Translations under genes and position numbers: made by a program
The notes under the pieces: generated by a model
The model's database searches: none
Told to the model about the DNA's origin: nothing
What the model saw: only the letters and a program-made list of their open reading frames with translations
From: Paenarthrobacter nicotinovorans
Lineage (GTDB): Bacteria > Actinomycetota > Actinomycetes > Actinomycetales > Micrococcaceae
DNA length: 64,000 nucleotides
Reading direction: 5' to 3'
NCBI RefSeq assembly: GCF_007670255.1
Contig: NZ_SZVS01000001.1
Coordinates: forward strand, 62,001-126,000
Shown: in pieces, positions 18,945 through 26,817 of the stretch
Numbering within the stretch: position 1 is the stretch's first letter
Layout of the letters: every line of letters starts with the position of its first letter

Positions 18945-19885
18945 GTGAGCGCTCCTGTCTTTTGCTTGAGCCGGGGATCCAGTACGGGGTAGAGCAGATC
19001 CACGGCAAGGTTGACCAGCACAAAGGCAGCCGCGGCAAGAACCACAACGGCCTGCAACACTGCGGCGTCCTGGTTGTTGACGGCCTGCTGGGTCAACTGT
19101 CCGACGCCGTTGCGCCCGAATACCGTCTCCGTCACCACGGCACCGCCGATAAGTTCGCCGAGGAGAACGCCAGCGATGGTCAAGGCGGGCAAGACCGCGT
19201 TTCGGGCCACGTGATGGCTGAGGACCCAGGCGTTGCTGCCGCCGCGTGAACGGGCGACGGCGACAAACGGTTGGGTGCGCACGTCATCGATGCTGCGGAT
19301 CAGCACTTGGGCCAGGGGAGCGGAGATCGGGACGGCGAGCGTCGCCACCGGAAGGATCAGCCCCAGGGCCTCGGGCGGGTTGATCACGGGAATGAGCTTG
19401 AGCCGGAAGGAGAAGATCTGGATCAGTACGATGCCAAGCCAAAACACCGGAACGGAGACCAGCAGCGACGGCAGGGACTCGATGGCGTTGCGCAGCCATG
19501 CGAAGGGAGCGAGGCTGGCGAGGAACGCGATGGCTGTCGCCAGGATGACAGCGGCCAGGAATCCCAGCCCGGCAAGTGCCAGGGTCGACGGTAAATTGGC
19601 TGCGAGTTGGTCAACAACGGGCACACCGGCCTGCACTGAATAGCCGAGGTTCCCCGTGAGGAAGCCGGCGAGGGAATTCAGGTATTGCAGGAACAGTGGA
19701 GTGTCTGCCCCGTACGAATTCCGGATGTCGGCGATCTCTGCAGGGCTCAGGCCCATGTCGGGATTCTGGTACTTGATCATGAGGGCGTCCCCGGGCAGCG
19801 CCTGCAACAGCACGAAGGCGATCGTAAACGCTGCCCAGAGGACCAGAACTGCCTGGCCGATACGGTTCAGGAGATAACGCTGCAT
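18941..19885 (-). CDS. ABC transporter permease (DppB-like)
   Basis: This 314-residue permease begins MQRYLLNRIGQAVLVLWAAFTIAFVLLQALPGD, the characteristic first helix of DppB/OppB proteins. The VVTETVFGRNGVGQL motif of the family is near the C terminus. I chose ATG 19885 because it opens exactly at this conserved region, one base after the stop of the upstream binding-protein gene; an alternative start at 19930 would overlap that gene. Confidence 0.92.
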   Translation of the reverse strand: MQRYLLNRIGQAVLVLWAAFTIAFVLLQALPGDALMIKYQNPDMGLSPAEIADIRNSYGADTPLFLQYLNSLAGFLTGNLGYSVQAGVPVVDQLAANLPSTLALAGLGFLAAVILATAIAFLASLAPFAWLRNAIESLPSLLVSVPVFWLGIVLIQIFSFRLKLIPVINPPEALGLILPVATLAVPISAPLAQVLIRSIDDVRTQPFVAVARSRGGSNAWVLSHHVARNAVLPALTIAGVLLGELIGGAVVTETVFGRNGVGQLTQQAVNNQDAAVLQAVVVLAAAAFVLVNLAVDLLYPVLDPRLKQKTGALT

Positions 19886-19886
19886 G

Positions 19887-21551
19887 TCAGCCCTTGTTGA
19901 GCCAGACGCCGTACAGGCTAGGCCGGCCAACAGCTTCGAAGGACAGGCCGTGCAGGTAGGGAGCCGAAGCGAAGACCTGCGGTTCTTCGAAGATCGGGAT
20001 CACCAGGGCCTGGTCGATGAGGTGGTTCTGGATGTCGGCTACGTCCTTGAGGCGCTGCTGCGGGTCAGTGCGGGCCGTTTCCGCTTCCAGGAGGGCATTG
20101 AGTTTTTCATCGACGAAGCTCTTCACCTTCTGGCTGCTGCCACCCAACTGGAGCAGGGCGTCGCGGTTCTTCGGGTAGAACTGGCTCTTGATCACGTCTG
20201 GATCAGCGCGACCCACCATGGCAACGGAAACAGGGGTCTTTTCAGGATCCAGGCTGTCAACGGTCTTGCTTCCGGAGTCACCGGCGAGGACATTGAGCTT
20301 CACGCCTACTTTTTGCCATTGCTGGGCCACGAGCTGCAGCACGGCCTTGTTCTGCGGCTGTGGCAGGGACTCATAAATGGTCAAGGACAGTTGCGCTCCG
20401 TCCTTGGTCCGGATGCCATCGGCTCCGACCTTCCAGCCAGCCTCGTCCAGGAGTTGCTTGGCTTTGTCCTGGTCGTGGCGGAGCTTGTCCGAAAGGTCAA
20501 CGTAGCCTTGGGCGTCCTTGGCCAGGACGGAGGTGGCCACGGGGTAGTTCTCCGAGAAGATCGTGTCCACCACTTCATGGGTGTCCGTAGCCTTCAGGAG
20601 TGCCTGCCGGACCCGCACATCAGAGACGAGCGCATTATCCGGACGGAAAACGATGCTGTCATTGACTCCGCGGGTGCCCGGAGCATGGATCGTAAAGTTC
20701 TGCCCTGCTACTTGCTTCTCGTCATAGGCCTGGACCTGGCGGATCAGGTCGCCCTGCCCGGCAAGAAGAGACCCTGTGCGCACGCTGTCCTCAGGGGTCA
20801 CCACGATCTTTACGGTGTCCAGGTAGGCCCGTCCCTGGTGCTTCGCTGTGGCTGGTCCCCAGTTGTAGTCCTTGCGGGCTTCCAGAACGAGCTCCTTGCC
20901 GAGCACTTCGCTGGCGACAGTGAACGGACCGCTGCCGATGATGTTGCGGGCATCGCCAAGTTCGTCGAACTTCCGGTCCAGTGTGCTAATGGAGACGATG
21001 CCGGAACCGATGGTGGCCGTGCCCTGCAGGAAGCCCGGCGAGGACTTCTTGAAGTGGAATCTGACGGTGAGCGGATCAACAACCTCACTGTGGTCATAGT
21101 TGTTGATGACTTCGGAGACGGGCTGGTTCAGGGCCTTGTTTCCCAGGCCGTACGTGTCGAAGTTGCGTGCTACTGCTGCTGCGTCCACGGGCGTGCCGTC
21201 GGAGAAGGTGACGCCGCTGCGCAGCTTGAACGTGTACTGGGTCAACTCGGGGTTGCTGGTCCAGGACTCGGCGAGCCATGGCTCAATCTTGAGCGTCTCG
21301 GGATCCTGGAATGTCAGCTTGTCCGTAATCTGGTTCAGGATGCCGCCGTTGGGATAGAAGCCGCCCGATGGTGGATACAGGTTGGTGTGAGCCTGTTGCT
21401 CCAGGTAAACCAGCGTGCCACCGGTAACCGGCGCGCCGCCGTCGTCGGCTTGCTTCGCCGTTTCTGCGCCGCCGCACGCAGCCAGGACCGTGGCGAGCGC
21501 AAGCGCTGCCACGCCTGCCGAGATGGCGCGGACGGGTCTGGGGAAGATCAT
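19887..21551 (-). CDS. Substrate-binding lipoprotein of peptide-type ABC importer (resembles KPN_01854 family)
   Basis: This is a 554-residue family 5 solute-binding protein anchored to the membrane surface as a lipoprotein: a hydrophobic signal peptide ends in the lipobox LAAC at Cys26. The body has the family 5 pattern, including LAESWTSNPELTQYTFKLRSGVTFSDGTPVDA. Together with the two permeases and fused ATPase it makes a complete importer. Its gene neighbours match the uncharacterised KPN_01854/KPN_01858 type, so the ligand is probably the substrate of the luciferase-like enzyme rather than a peptide. It is the first gene of the operon. Confidence 0.9.
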   Translation of the reverse strand: MIFPRPVRAISAGVAALALATVLAACGGAETAKQADDGGAPVTGGTLVYLEQQAHTNLYPPSGGFYPNGGILNQITDKLTFQDPETLKIEPWLAESWTSNPELTQYTFKLRSGVTFSDGTPVDAAAVARNFDTYGLGNKALNQPVSEVINNYDHSEVVDPLTVRFHFKKSSPGFLQGTATIGSGIVSISTLDRKFDELGDARNIIGSGPFTVASEVLGKELVLEARKDYNWGPATAKHQGRAYLDTVKIVVTPEDSVRTGSLLAGQGDLIRQVQAYDEKQVAGQNFTIHAPGTRGVNDSIVFRPDNALVSDVRVRQALLKATDTHEVVDTIFSENYPVATSVLAKDAQGYVDLSDKLRHDQDKAKQLLDEAGWKVGADGIRTKDGAQLSLTIYESLPQPQNKAVLQLVAQQWQKVGVKLNVLAGDSGSKTVDSLDPEKTPVSVAMVGRADPDVIKSQFYPKNRDALLQLGGSSQKVKSFVDEKLNALLEAETARTDPQQRLKDVADIQNHLIDQALVIPIFEEPQVFASAPYLHGLSFEAVGRPSLYGVWLNKG

Positions 21552-21741
21552 GGGGATGCCTCTTTCGGATGGAGTGGAGCCCGCGGCGCTGCGCGGAAAA
21601 TGGTGATGGAAGGACGTCTGGACATCACTGTAGGAGGGTGCGAAAGCCTGTCCGAACCGGGCCGACATCAACGGTCACTCCAGTTCGCATGGCGAAAAAG
21701 CGCTTCACGCGCCGCAACAATCCGGCAGCTTTTGCCCTCGA

Positions 21742-22629
21742 TTAGTTCCTTTCTGCCGCGGTGGCCGACCATGCTGACCAGGACCCGACGTACAGTGCCG
21801 CTTCGATCCCCAGCGTGGCGAGGGTAAGGACTTTGTGGGCGGCCAGGACGCCGGCGCCGCAATAGGTTCCGACGGCGGCCCCCGGAGTCAGTCCGGCCGC
21901 CTCGGCCTGCGCACGCAGCACCTCAGGGGGAAGCAGCAGCCCGTCCTCGTCCAAGGTGCTGCTGCTGGGAAGGCTGAGCGCTCCGGGAATGTGGGCTGGC
22001 GGGTCCCCGGGAGTCCCGACGAAATGTTCTCTTTCCCGGGCGTCAAGCAGGATGCCGCCGTGTGGAAAGGCCGCCGCTTCGTCGGTCGCGATGGTTGCAA
22101 GGTTGCCGCTCGCCGGGGACAGTCCGGCCTTCAGCGTTATTGATCCGGCCCCGGTGTCCGGTCGTTGTGTCGTGGTCGGCAAGCCCAGGCTCTGCCAATA
22201 GCCATAGCCACCGTCGAGGACCCTTACATTGACCAGTCCGGCCCACTTCAGGACCCACCAGGCCCTGGCCGCCGACAGTCCGTGCCGGTTGTCGTAGACC
22301 ACCACCGCCGAGTCATTGTTGATCCCGTAGCTGCGCAGGGCGCACTGCAGAGCACCTGCTGACGGAAGGGGGAGTGCCCCATCCACTGCGGACCTGTGCG
22401 GTCCAGCGTCCGCGAGCACCGTGGGCAGGTGGACGTAGTGAGACCCCGGCAAGTGGCCGGCGTCGTATTCTGCTTCCGGTTCGGCGAGGCCGGGTCTGAA
22501 CCGGATGTCCAGCAGGACCGGCGCCGCTCCTTCGGGGAGCTGACGGGCCAGTTCGGCCGCTTCGATGAAATGAGCATTGCGTAGTTCATCCAGCTCCGTG
22601 TCGGGTATGGATGTGGCCTCTGAGCTCAT
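21742..22629 (-). CDS. Two-domain sulfurtransferase (thiosulfate or 3-mercaptopyruvate type)
   Basis: This is a 295-residue tandem rhodanese. The N-terminal domain is inactive in appearance, while the C-terminal domain has the catalytic cysteine at about residue 257 in T-Y-C-G-A-G-V. Motifs AGHLPGSHYVHLPTVL and ARAWWVLKWAGLVNVRVLDGGYGYW are typical. It would transfer sulfur from thiosulfate or mercaptopyruvate. It is co-transcribed with the flavin monooxygenase upstream (four-base ATGA overlap), which suggests that sulfur released by that enzyme is its substrate; this is inference. Confidence 0.88.
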   Translation of the reverse strand: MSSEATSIPDTELDELRNAHFIEAAELARQLPEGAAPVLLDIRFRPGLAEPEAEYDAGHLPGSHYVHLPTVLADAGPHRSAVDGALPLPSAGALQCALRSYGINNDSAVVVYDNRHGLSAARAWWVLKWAGLVNVRVLDGGYGYWQSLGLPTTTQRPDTGAGSITLKAGLSPASGNLATIATDEAAAFPHGGILLDAREREHFVGTPGDPPAHIPGALSLPSSSTLDEDGLLLPPEVLRAQAEAAGLTPGAAVGTYCGAGVLAAHKVLTLATLGIEAALYVGSWSAWSATAAERN

Positions 22630-24101
22630 GCCCGGGCTCCGGCTCCGACCGGACCTGCCGCCGTCGTGCTTTCAACCGGTGTGGCCTCGTGGAGGTTCAC
22701 AGGAACGGTGAGTCCCAGATGATCGCGCAGCGTGCTTCCCTGGTATGCCTCCCGGAACAAACCACGGGCCCGCAATTCAGGGATCACTCCGCGGGTGAAG
22801 CGTTCAAATTGCTCCCCGAGGAAAGGAGTGAGGATGTTGAAGCCGTCCACACCGCCTTCCTCATGCCAGGCCTGTAGGTAATCGGCTATATGTGCGGCAG
22901 TGCCGACCACCACGCTGTAAGACACCAAGTGGTTGACAAGAATGTCCCGCCATCGCACGGGCCGTGCCGTGCCCGGTATCCTCCCTGAGCGCTGCCGTGT
23001 CAGGTCAAGCAGGTGCTCGCCGTGTTGGTTGAAGCGGGCAGCATCGTCAACGGTGACTTCCGCCTCGAGCTCGGCTTGGGCCAGCTCGAGCCCAATCGCT
23101 TCGCCCAGGACAGCCAAGCTTCGGGTGGCAGGGAATCCTTCCCTGTCGTCGTGCGGTCCCGGTGATACAGGCACCCGGGAGGCCAGGAAATCGTGAATCT
23201 CCCAGGCCTCTTCGAAGGTTGACCCAATGATGGGCAGCACGGGAGTGAGACTCTTGACGTGGTCTGGATTCCTGCCGTTCGCCGCGGCCTCCGTGCGGAG
23301 GGTCTTCGTCTCCGCGGCTGCCTCTGCGATGCCCGGCAGCGCCAGCAAGGCCAAGTCAGCGCGTGTGTGGACAAGGTGCCGTGAGCGCTGGGACGTGCCG
23401 GCGTGGACCAGCGGAACATGCCCTTGGATGGGTCGGAGCACATTCAAGGGACCGGCCACGGGATGGTGCGCGCCCCTGAAGTCAGCCCGGTGCAGTTTGG
23501 AGGGGTCCAGATAGAGCCCCGATTCCTGATTGGCGACCAAGGCGCCGTCGCCCCAGCTATCCCATAGCAGCCTCAAAGCATCGATGAGTTCTTCGGCGGA
23601 GTCGTAGCGCTGTTCGTTGCCCCAGTGCGCATCCCGGCCGTGATTGGCAGCTGCCCGTGGTTCGGCCCCCGTCACGATGTTCAGGCCGAGGCGTCCACCG
23701 CTGAGCCGGTCTATTGAGGCGCTGATGCGGGCCAGGGTATAGGCATCGGAGTAGGTGGCGTTGACCGTGGCAATCAGGCCGATCCTGGAGGTGAGCCCGG
23801 CAAGGAAACCGACCGCGCTCAGTGGTTCGATGCGGGCGGCCAGATAGGGATCCCTGAACTCCAAATCGGGTCCTGTAGCCAGCCAGTCGCCGAAGAAGAT
23901 GTAGTCGAGGCCCGCTGCCTCGGCTTCCAATGCAGTGGCGCGGATTACCTCCGGATCGTCATGGGGATCGTGGTGCGCTCCCGGGTAGCGCCAGCCGCTG
24001 GGGTAGGCGCCGACGGCCCGAAACATGGCCCCGATGATGATGTGCTTGCGTTTGGTGGTTCCTGTGTCGTTGGCTTCGGAATGCGTGGAGTTGTTTGTCA
24101 T
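22626..24101 (-). CDS. NtaA/SnaA/DszA-type FMNH2-dependent monooxygenase
   Basis: This 491-residue flavin monooxygenase of the luciferase superfamily belongs to the long NtaA/SnaA/DszA subgroup, as shown by GAMFRAVGAYPSGWRYPGAH, DYIFFGDWLATG, RIGLIATVNATYSDAYTLARISASIDRLSGGRLGLNIVTG and HAGTSQRSRHLV-type segments. Members open organosulfur or amine compounds using FMNH2 from a separate reductase. It is transcribed away from the repeat-protein gene at 24404, and a 25-bp palindrome lies in the shared upstream region. Its sulfurtransferase partner suggests an organosulfur substrate. Confidence 0.87.
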   Translation of the reverse strand: MTNNSTHSEANDTGTTKRKHIIIGAMFRAVGAYPSGWRYPGAHHDPHDDPEVIRATALEAEAAGLDYIFFGDWLATGPDLEFRDPYLAARIEPLSAVGFLAGLTSRIGLIATVNATYSDAYTLARISASIDRLSGGRLGLNIVTGAEPRAAANHGRDAHWGNEQRYDSAEELIDALRLLWDSWGDGALVANQESGLYLDPSKLHRADFRGAHHPVAGPLNVLRPIQGHVPLVHAGTSQRSRHLVHTRADLALLALPGIAEAAAETKTLRTEAAANGRNPDHVKSLTPVLPIIGSTFEEAWEIHDFLASRVPVSPGPHDDREGFPATRSLAVLGEAIGLELAQAELEAEVTVDDAARFNQHGEHLLDLTRQRSGRIPGTARPVRWRDILVNHLVSYSVVVGTAAHIADYLQAWHEEGGVDGFNILTPFLGEQFERFTRGVIPELRARGLFREAYQGSTLRDHLGLTVPVNLHEATPVESTTAAGPVGAGARA

Positions 24102-24403
24102 GCGCCGAACTTAGGAGCTGTCCGGGCAGGGCTCCCAATGAGACTTCACATGCGTTAGTGCGGTGTCACGTCAGGTCACTGTGGTTCATCCCGGTTCAGC
24201 ACCTGTGGGAGTGAGTCCTGCCACCTTATTTTGAGTAGCTCAGAATAAGAAGTTAGACTTGAGTACAGGCCAGAGCAGCCCTTGACTACCGCACCGGTGA
24301 ACACTCCCGGGCCGGCAGGGCGAGCGCCACAATCCGCATCCCTTCCGCTTGAGCGGTACTGGAGTCCCTAACTGGCCATGATCCTGAATCCCAAGGAGTA
24401 TCA
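24102..24403. other. 302-base divergent regulatory region
   Basis: This gap separates the monooxygenase (leftward) from the repeat-protein gene (rightward). It contains a 25-bp inverted repeat at 24225-24249 overlapping a plausible promoter for the rightward gene, then about 145 bases of GC-rich leader before an AAGGAG ribosome-binding site. I see no further gene in it. Confidence 0.7.
24225..24249. promoter_or_regulatory. 25-bp inverted-repeat operator overlapping promoter
   Basis: Two 11-base arms (CTTATTTTGAG and CTCAGAATAAG, one mismatch) are separated by TAG. On the + strand the right part of the left arm forms a candidate -35 (TTGAGT at 24231) with a -10 (TAGACT at 24254) at 17 bases spacing, so a bound dimer would cover the -35 and the spacer. 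The regulator is not identified. Confidence 0.7.
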
Positions 24404-24679
24404 ATGACTTTGCTTGCCGAACGCCCCGTAACCATCGAAACCACCCCTGAGAGCGTTACCGAGGTCGGTGCCGTCAACACCGAATCGCACGGTGGCAGCT
24501 ACGTGACTCTGCCCGCGGGTATCCCGCAGCCAGGTACAGAGGGGTCCTATGTCACCATCCCGGGCAGCCGAAACCTGCCGGCTGTCGCCCGTGGCAGCTA
24601 CGTGACGGTGGCCAATGCCGCCGTCGTTGCCAACCGGGCCGTTGAAGGACGCTACGTCACGCTTTCGACGGCAGCCTAG
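24404..24679 (+). CDS. Small protein with four G-[SR]-Y-V-T repeats, function unknown
   Basis: This gene encodes 91 residues with a strong AAGGAG ribosome-binding site. After about 30 residues of leader-like sequence, the pentapeptide GSYVT occurs at residues 31-35, 47-51 and 64-68, and GRYVT at 82-86, giving spacings of 16, 17 and 18. Each is followed by an aliphatic residue and the first two by Pro. The protein has no cysteine and only the initiator methionine. There is no signal peptide or membrane helix. I do not recognise the family. It could be a multi-core precursor peptide, a small beta-repeat binding protein, or a low-sulfur protein made under sulfur limitation. The neighbours are flavin-dependent monooxygenase, sulfurtransferase and flavin reductase genes, and its promoter is overlapped by a palindromic operator. 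Confidence 0.8.
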   Translation: MTLLAERPVTIETTPESVTEVGAVNTESHGGSYVTLPAGIPQPGTEGSYVTIPGSRNLPAVARGSYVTVANAAVVANRAVEGRYVTLSTAA

Positions 24680-24730
24680 GGCCCTTGCTGCTCAACTGAC
24701 CCACTCTTGTTTGATCGCTAGGCTGGCAGT

Positions 24731-25351
24731 ATGCGAAACGATTTCAGCCCTTCGGCCACGTCCGCCCGTGACTTCTACCGGCTTTTGACCGCAGTGGTGG
24801 TTCCCCGGCCGATCGCCTGGGTTTCGACCGTCTCTCCGGCAGGAACCGACAATGTTGCACCCCATTCGTTCTTCACGGTTGCATCAACCAATCCGCCGAT
24901 TGTGCAGTTCACGTCGGTGGGCGAGAAGGATTCGCTGCGCAACATCACCGCGTCGGGAGAATTCGTCATCAACCTCGCTCCGGCGACGCTGTTGGAAGAG
25001 GTCAACGCCACTGGAACCAACTTCCCGCCGCAGGTCAGTGAGTTTGATGCCGTAGGGCTGACTCGTGAGCCGAGCCTGACGGTGGCAGTGCCGCGCGTCA
25101 AGGAATCGCCGGCGGTGCTTGAATGCCGGCTCCATTCCGTGCTGCCGATCGGGGACTCGACTGTGGTTTTTGGCGAGGTGACACATGCTGCCGTGAGTAG
25201 TGCTGTGCTCGATGGCAGCCACCCGCGGATCGACCTGCTTGAGCCACTGGCCAGGTTGGGGCTGGACGAGTGGGGAACACTCGGAGCCGTCCGGAGCCGT
25301 AGCCGTATCCGGCTCGGGGGCTGGCCGGGAGATTTCGCTCCCAAGGGTTAG
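24731..25351 (+). CDS. Flavin reductase-like domain protein
   Basis: This 206-residue protein has the split-barrel FMN-binding fold: the N-terminal DFYRLLTAVVVPRPIAWVST followed by NVAPHSFFTVASTNPPIVQF and GEFVINLAP is the standard signature. It would reduce FMN, or use FMN, in support of monooxygenases such as those at 15374 and 22626. It follows the repeat-protein gene by 51 bases on the same strand and ends before a strong terminator. Confidence 0.88.
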   Translation: MRNDFSPSATSARDFYRLLTAVVVPRPIAWVSTVSPAGTDNVAPHSFFTVASTNPPIVQFTSVGEKDSLRNITASGEFVINLAPATLLEEVNATGTNFPPQVSEFDAVGLTREPSLTVAVPRVKESPAVLECRLHSVLPIGDSTVVFGEVTHAAVSSAVLDGSHPRIDLLEPLARLGLDEWGTLGAVRSRSRIRLGGWPGDFAPKG

Positions 25352-25380
25352 GGCCGGCTGGCCGTCAATCCGAGGCAAAC

Positions 25381-25412
25381 AAAAGGGACGTCCCAAGCGG
25401 GACGTCCCTTTT
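25381..25412. terminator. Strong bidirectional terminator
   Basis: A perfect 14-bp stem (AAAAGGGACGTCCC / GGGACGTCCCTTTT) with loop AAGC lies between the convergent flavin reductase and transporter genes. Confidence 0.93.
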
Positions 25413-25429
25413 GTTTTAGCCTGTAGCTC

Positions 25430-26806
25430 CTAGCCAATGCCGAGCTGGACAAACAAGAACCAGGCCAGAAGCGGTACAACGCCGATCATTGCGATGGCCC
25501 ACAGCAACAGCGCACGGAAGAACATCCGCTCGTCTTTCGGCTGGGCGCTGGCCATCAGCAGGGCTCCGCTGGTGGACATCGGGCTGACGTCAACCACGGA
25601 GGAACTGATGGCGATGGCCGTCACCACGCCCACAGGAGTGAGCAGGGGGTCCATGGCGATGGGGGCAACCACGGGGCTGATGACGCCCAGGGTTCCCGTG
25701 GTGGAGGCGAAGGCTGAAACGATTGCCACCACATAGCTGGCGATCAGCGCCGCGAGAGAACTGTTGCCCAGACCGGCGATGCCTTCCTGAAGTTCTTTCA
25801 GCGCGCCCATTTTCTCCAGCATGCCCACGTAGGTGACGATGCCGGTGACGAGGATGATGGCTGACCATGGCATGCTTTCCAGCGCCGGCTTCTGCACGTT
25901 GGAGTCGAGGATGATCAGGACCCCGGCGATGACCAGCGAGGCTACTCCCACATCCATGCCCAGGACGGTGGTGAGAACCAACAGGGACGCAATGCCCGCA
26001 AGTGTGAGAATCCGCATGGGGGTGGCGGCTACCTTGACCGGGGCGGATCCGCTGGCATGTTGCCCAGCAACCGAAGTCCGCGCCGGGGCCGTAAGCACGG
26101 CTGTGCCCGATCCTCCCACGCCATCTGTCGCCGGGGAGGCGGGTCCGCCGTCGTAATGTATGGCAGTGTCCCCGCCGAGCCGCGCCGCCGTCTTCGTGGC
26201 CCGGCGCTTCATGATGGCCTGGACCAGAACATAGGCGATGACGGCCAGGACGGCGTTGAAGATGAAGCAGTACGCATACAGCTTCAATGAATCGTCACCG
26301 GCCCCGGCTGCGTCCAACATCTTGTTGCCAAGGACGCCGAAGGGGTTGACGGGGGAGAAGGCGCCGGCATTGGCGCCTTGGACGATCACCAGGCCCATGG
26401 CCAAGGTGCTGATGCCGAACCGCATGCCCAGAGCCAGGCCAACCGGAGCGACGATGGCGATGGCGGCGGGCGTGAAGGCGCCGGCGGAGGCCAAGGCTGC
26501 AGTCAGCAGGAACATGAGGATGGGAACCAGGACCTTGCGGTTGCCGGCGAGCCGTTCAGCCCAGTAGGCGAGCAGGTCGATAGTGCCGTTGATCCGCACG
26601 ATGGCGAAGAGCAGGGTGGCGCCCACCAGGATGAAGAAAAGTCCGGCCGGGAACTGCCCGATGACATCCTTGACCGACATCCCGGCCAGGAGGGTACCCA
26701 CGCCGAACGCAGCTATGGTGGCCAGAAGTCCGGCGTTGATCTTGGTGAACGAGCCGACGGCGAAAGCCGCTACGAGCACCAGGAAGGCGATGAGTGAGAG
26801 CGACAT
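25430..26806 (-). CDS. SLC13/MatC-like carboxylate transporter
   Basis: This 458-residue integral membrane protein has about 11-12 hydrophobic segments and resembles the MatC/SLC13-type dicarboxylate permeases. Landmarks include NAGLLATIAAFGVGTLLAGMSVKDV at the N terminus, the loop GANAGAFSPVNPFGVLGN, a hydrophilic central loop rich in Pro/Gly/Thr at about 210-260, and the C-terminal SSSVVDVSPMSTSGALLMASA. It lies 11 bases downstream of the maleate isomerase-like gene, so uptake of maleate or a related C4 or aromatic-derived diacid is likely. Confidence 0.82.
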   Translation of the reverse strand: MSLSLIAFLVLVAAFAVGSFTKINAGLLATIAAFGVGTLLAGMSVKDVIGQFPAGLFFILVGATLLFAIVRINGTIDLLAYWAERLAGNRKVLVPILMFLLTAALASAGAFTPAAIAIVAPVGLALGMRFGISTLAMGLVIVQGANAGAFSPVNPFGVLGNKMLDAAGAGDDSLKLYAYCFIFNAVLAVIAYVLVQAIMKRRATKTAARLGGDTAIHYDGGPASPATDGVGGSGTAVLTAPARTSVAGQHASGSAPVKVAATPMRILTLAGIASLLVLTTVLGMDVGVASLVIAGVLIILDSNVQKPALESMPWSAIILVTGIVTYVGMLEKMGALKELQEGIAGLGNSSLAALIASYVVAIVSAFASTTGTLGVISPVVAPIAMDPLLTPVGVVTAIAISSSVVDVSPMSTSGALLMASAQPKDERMFFRALLLWAIAMIGVVPLLAWFLFVQLGIG

Positions 26807-26817
26807 TTGCCCGCCGC

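Noticed and set aside
19884-21827. 647-residue + strand frame
   Set aside because: Antisense shadow of the ABC binding protein gene.
24490-24670. CRISPR-like or DNA tandem repeat within the repeat-protein gene
   Set aside because: The repetition is at the amino-acid level and irregularly spaced; the codons differ between copies, so it is not a DNA repeat array.
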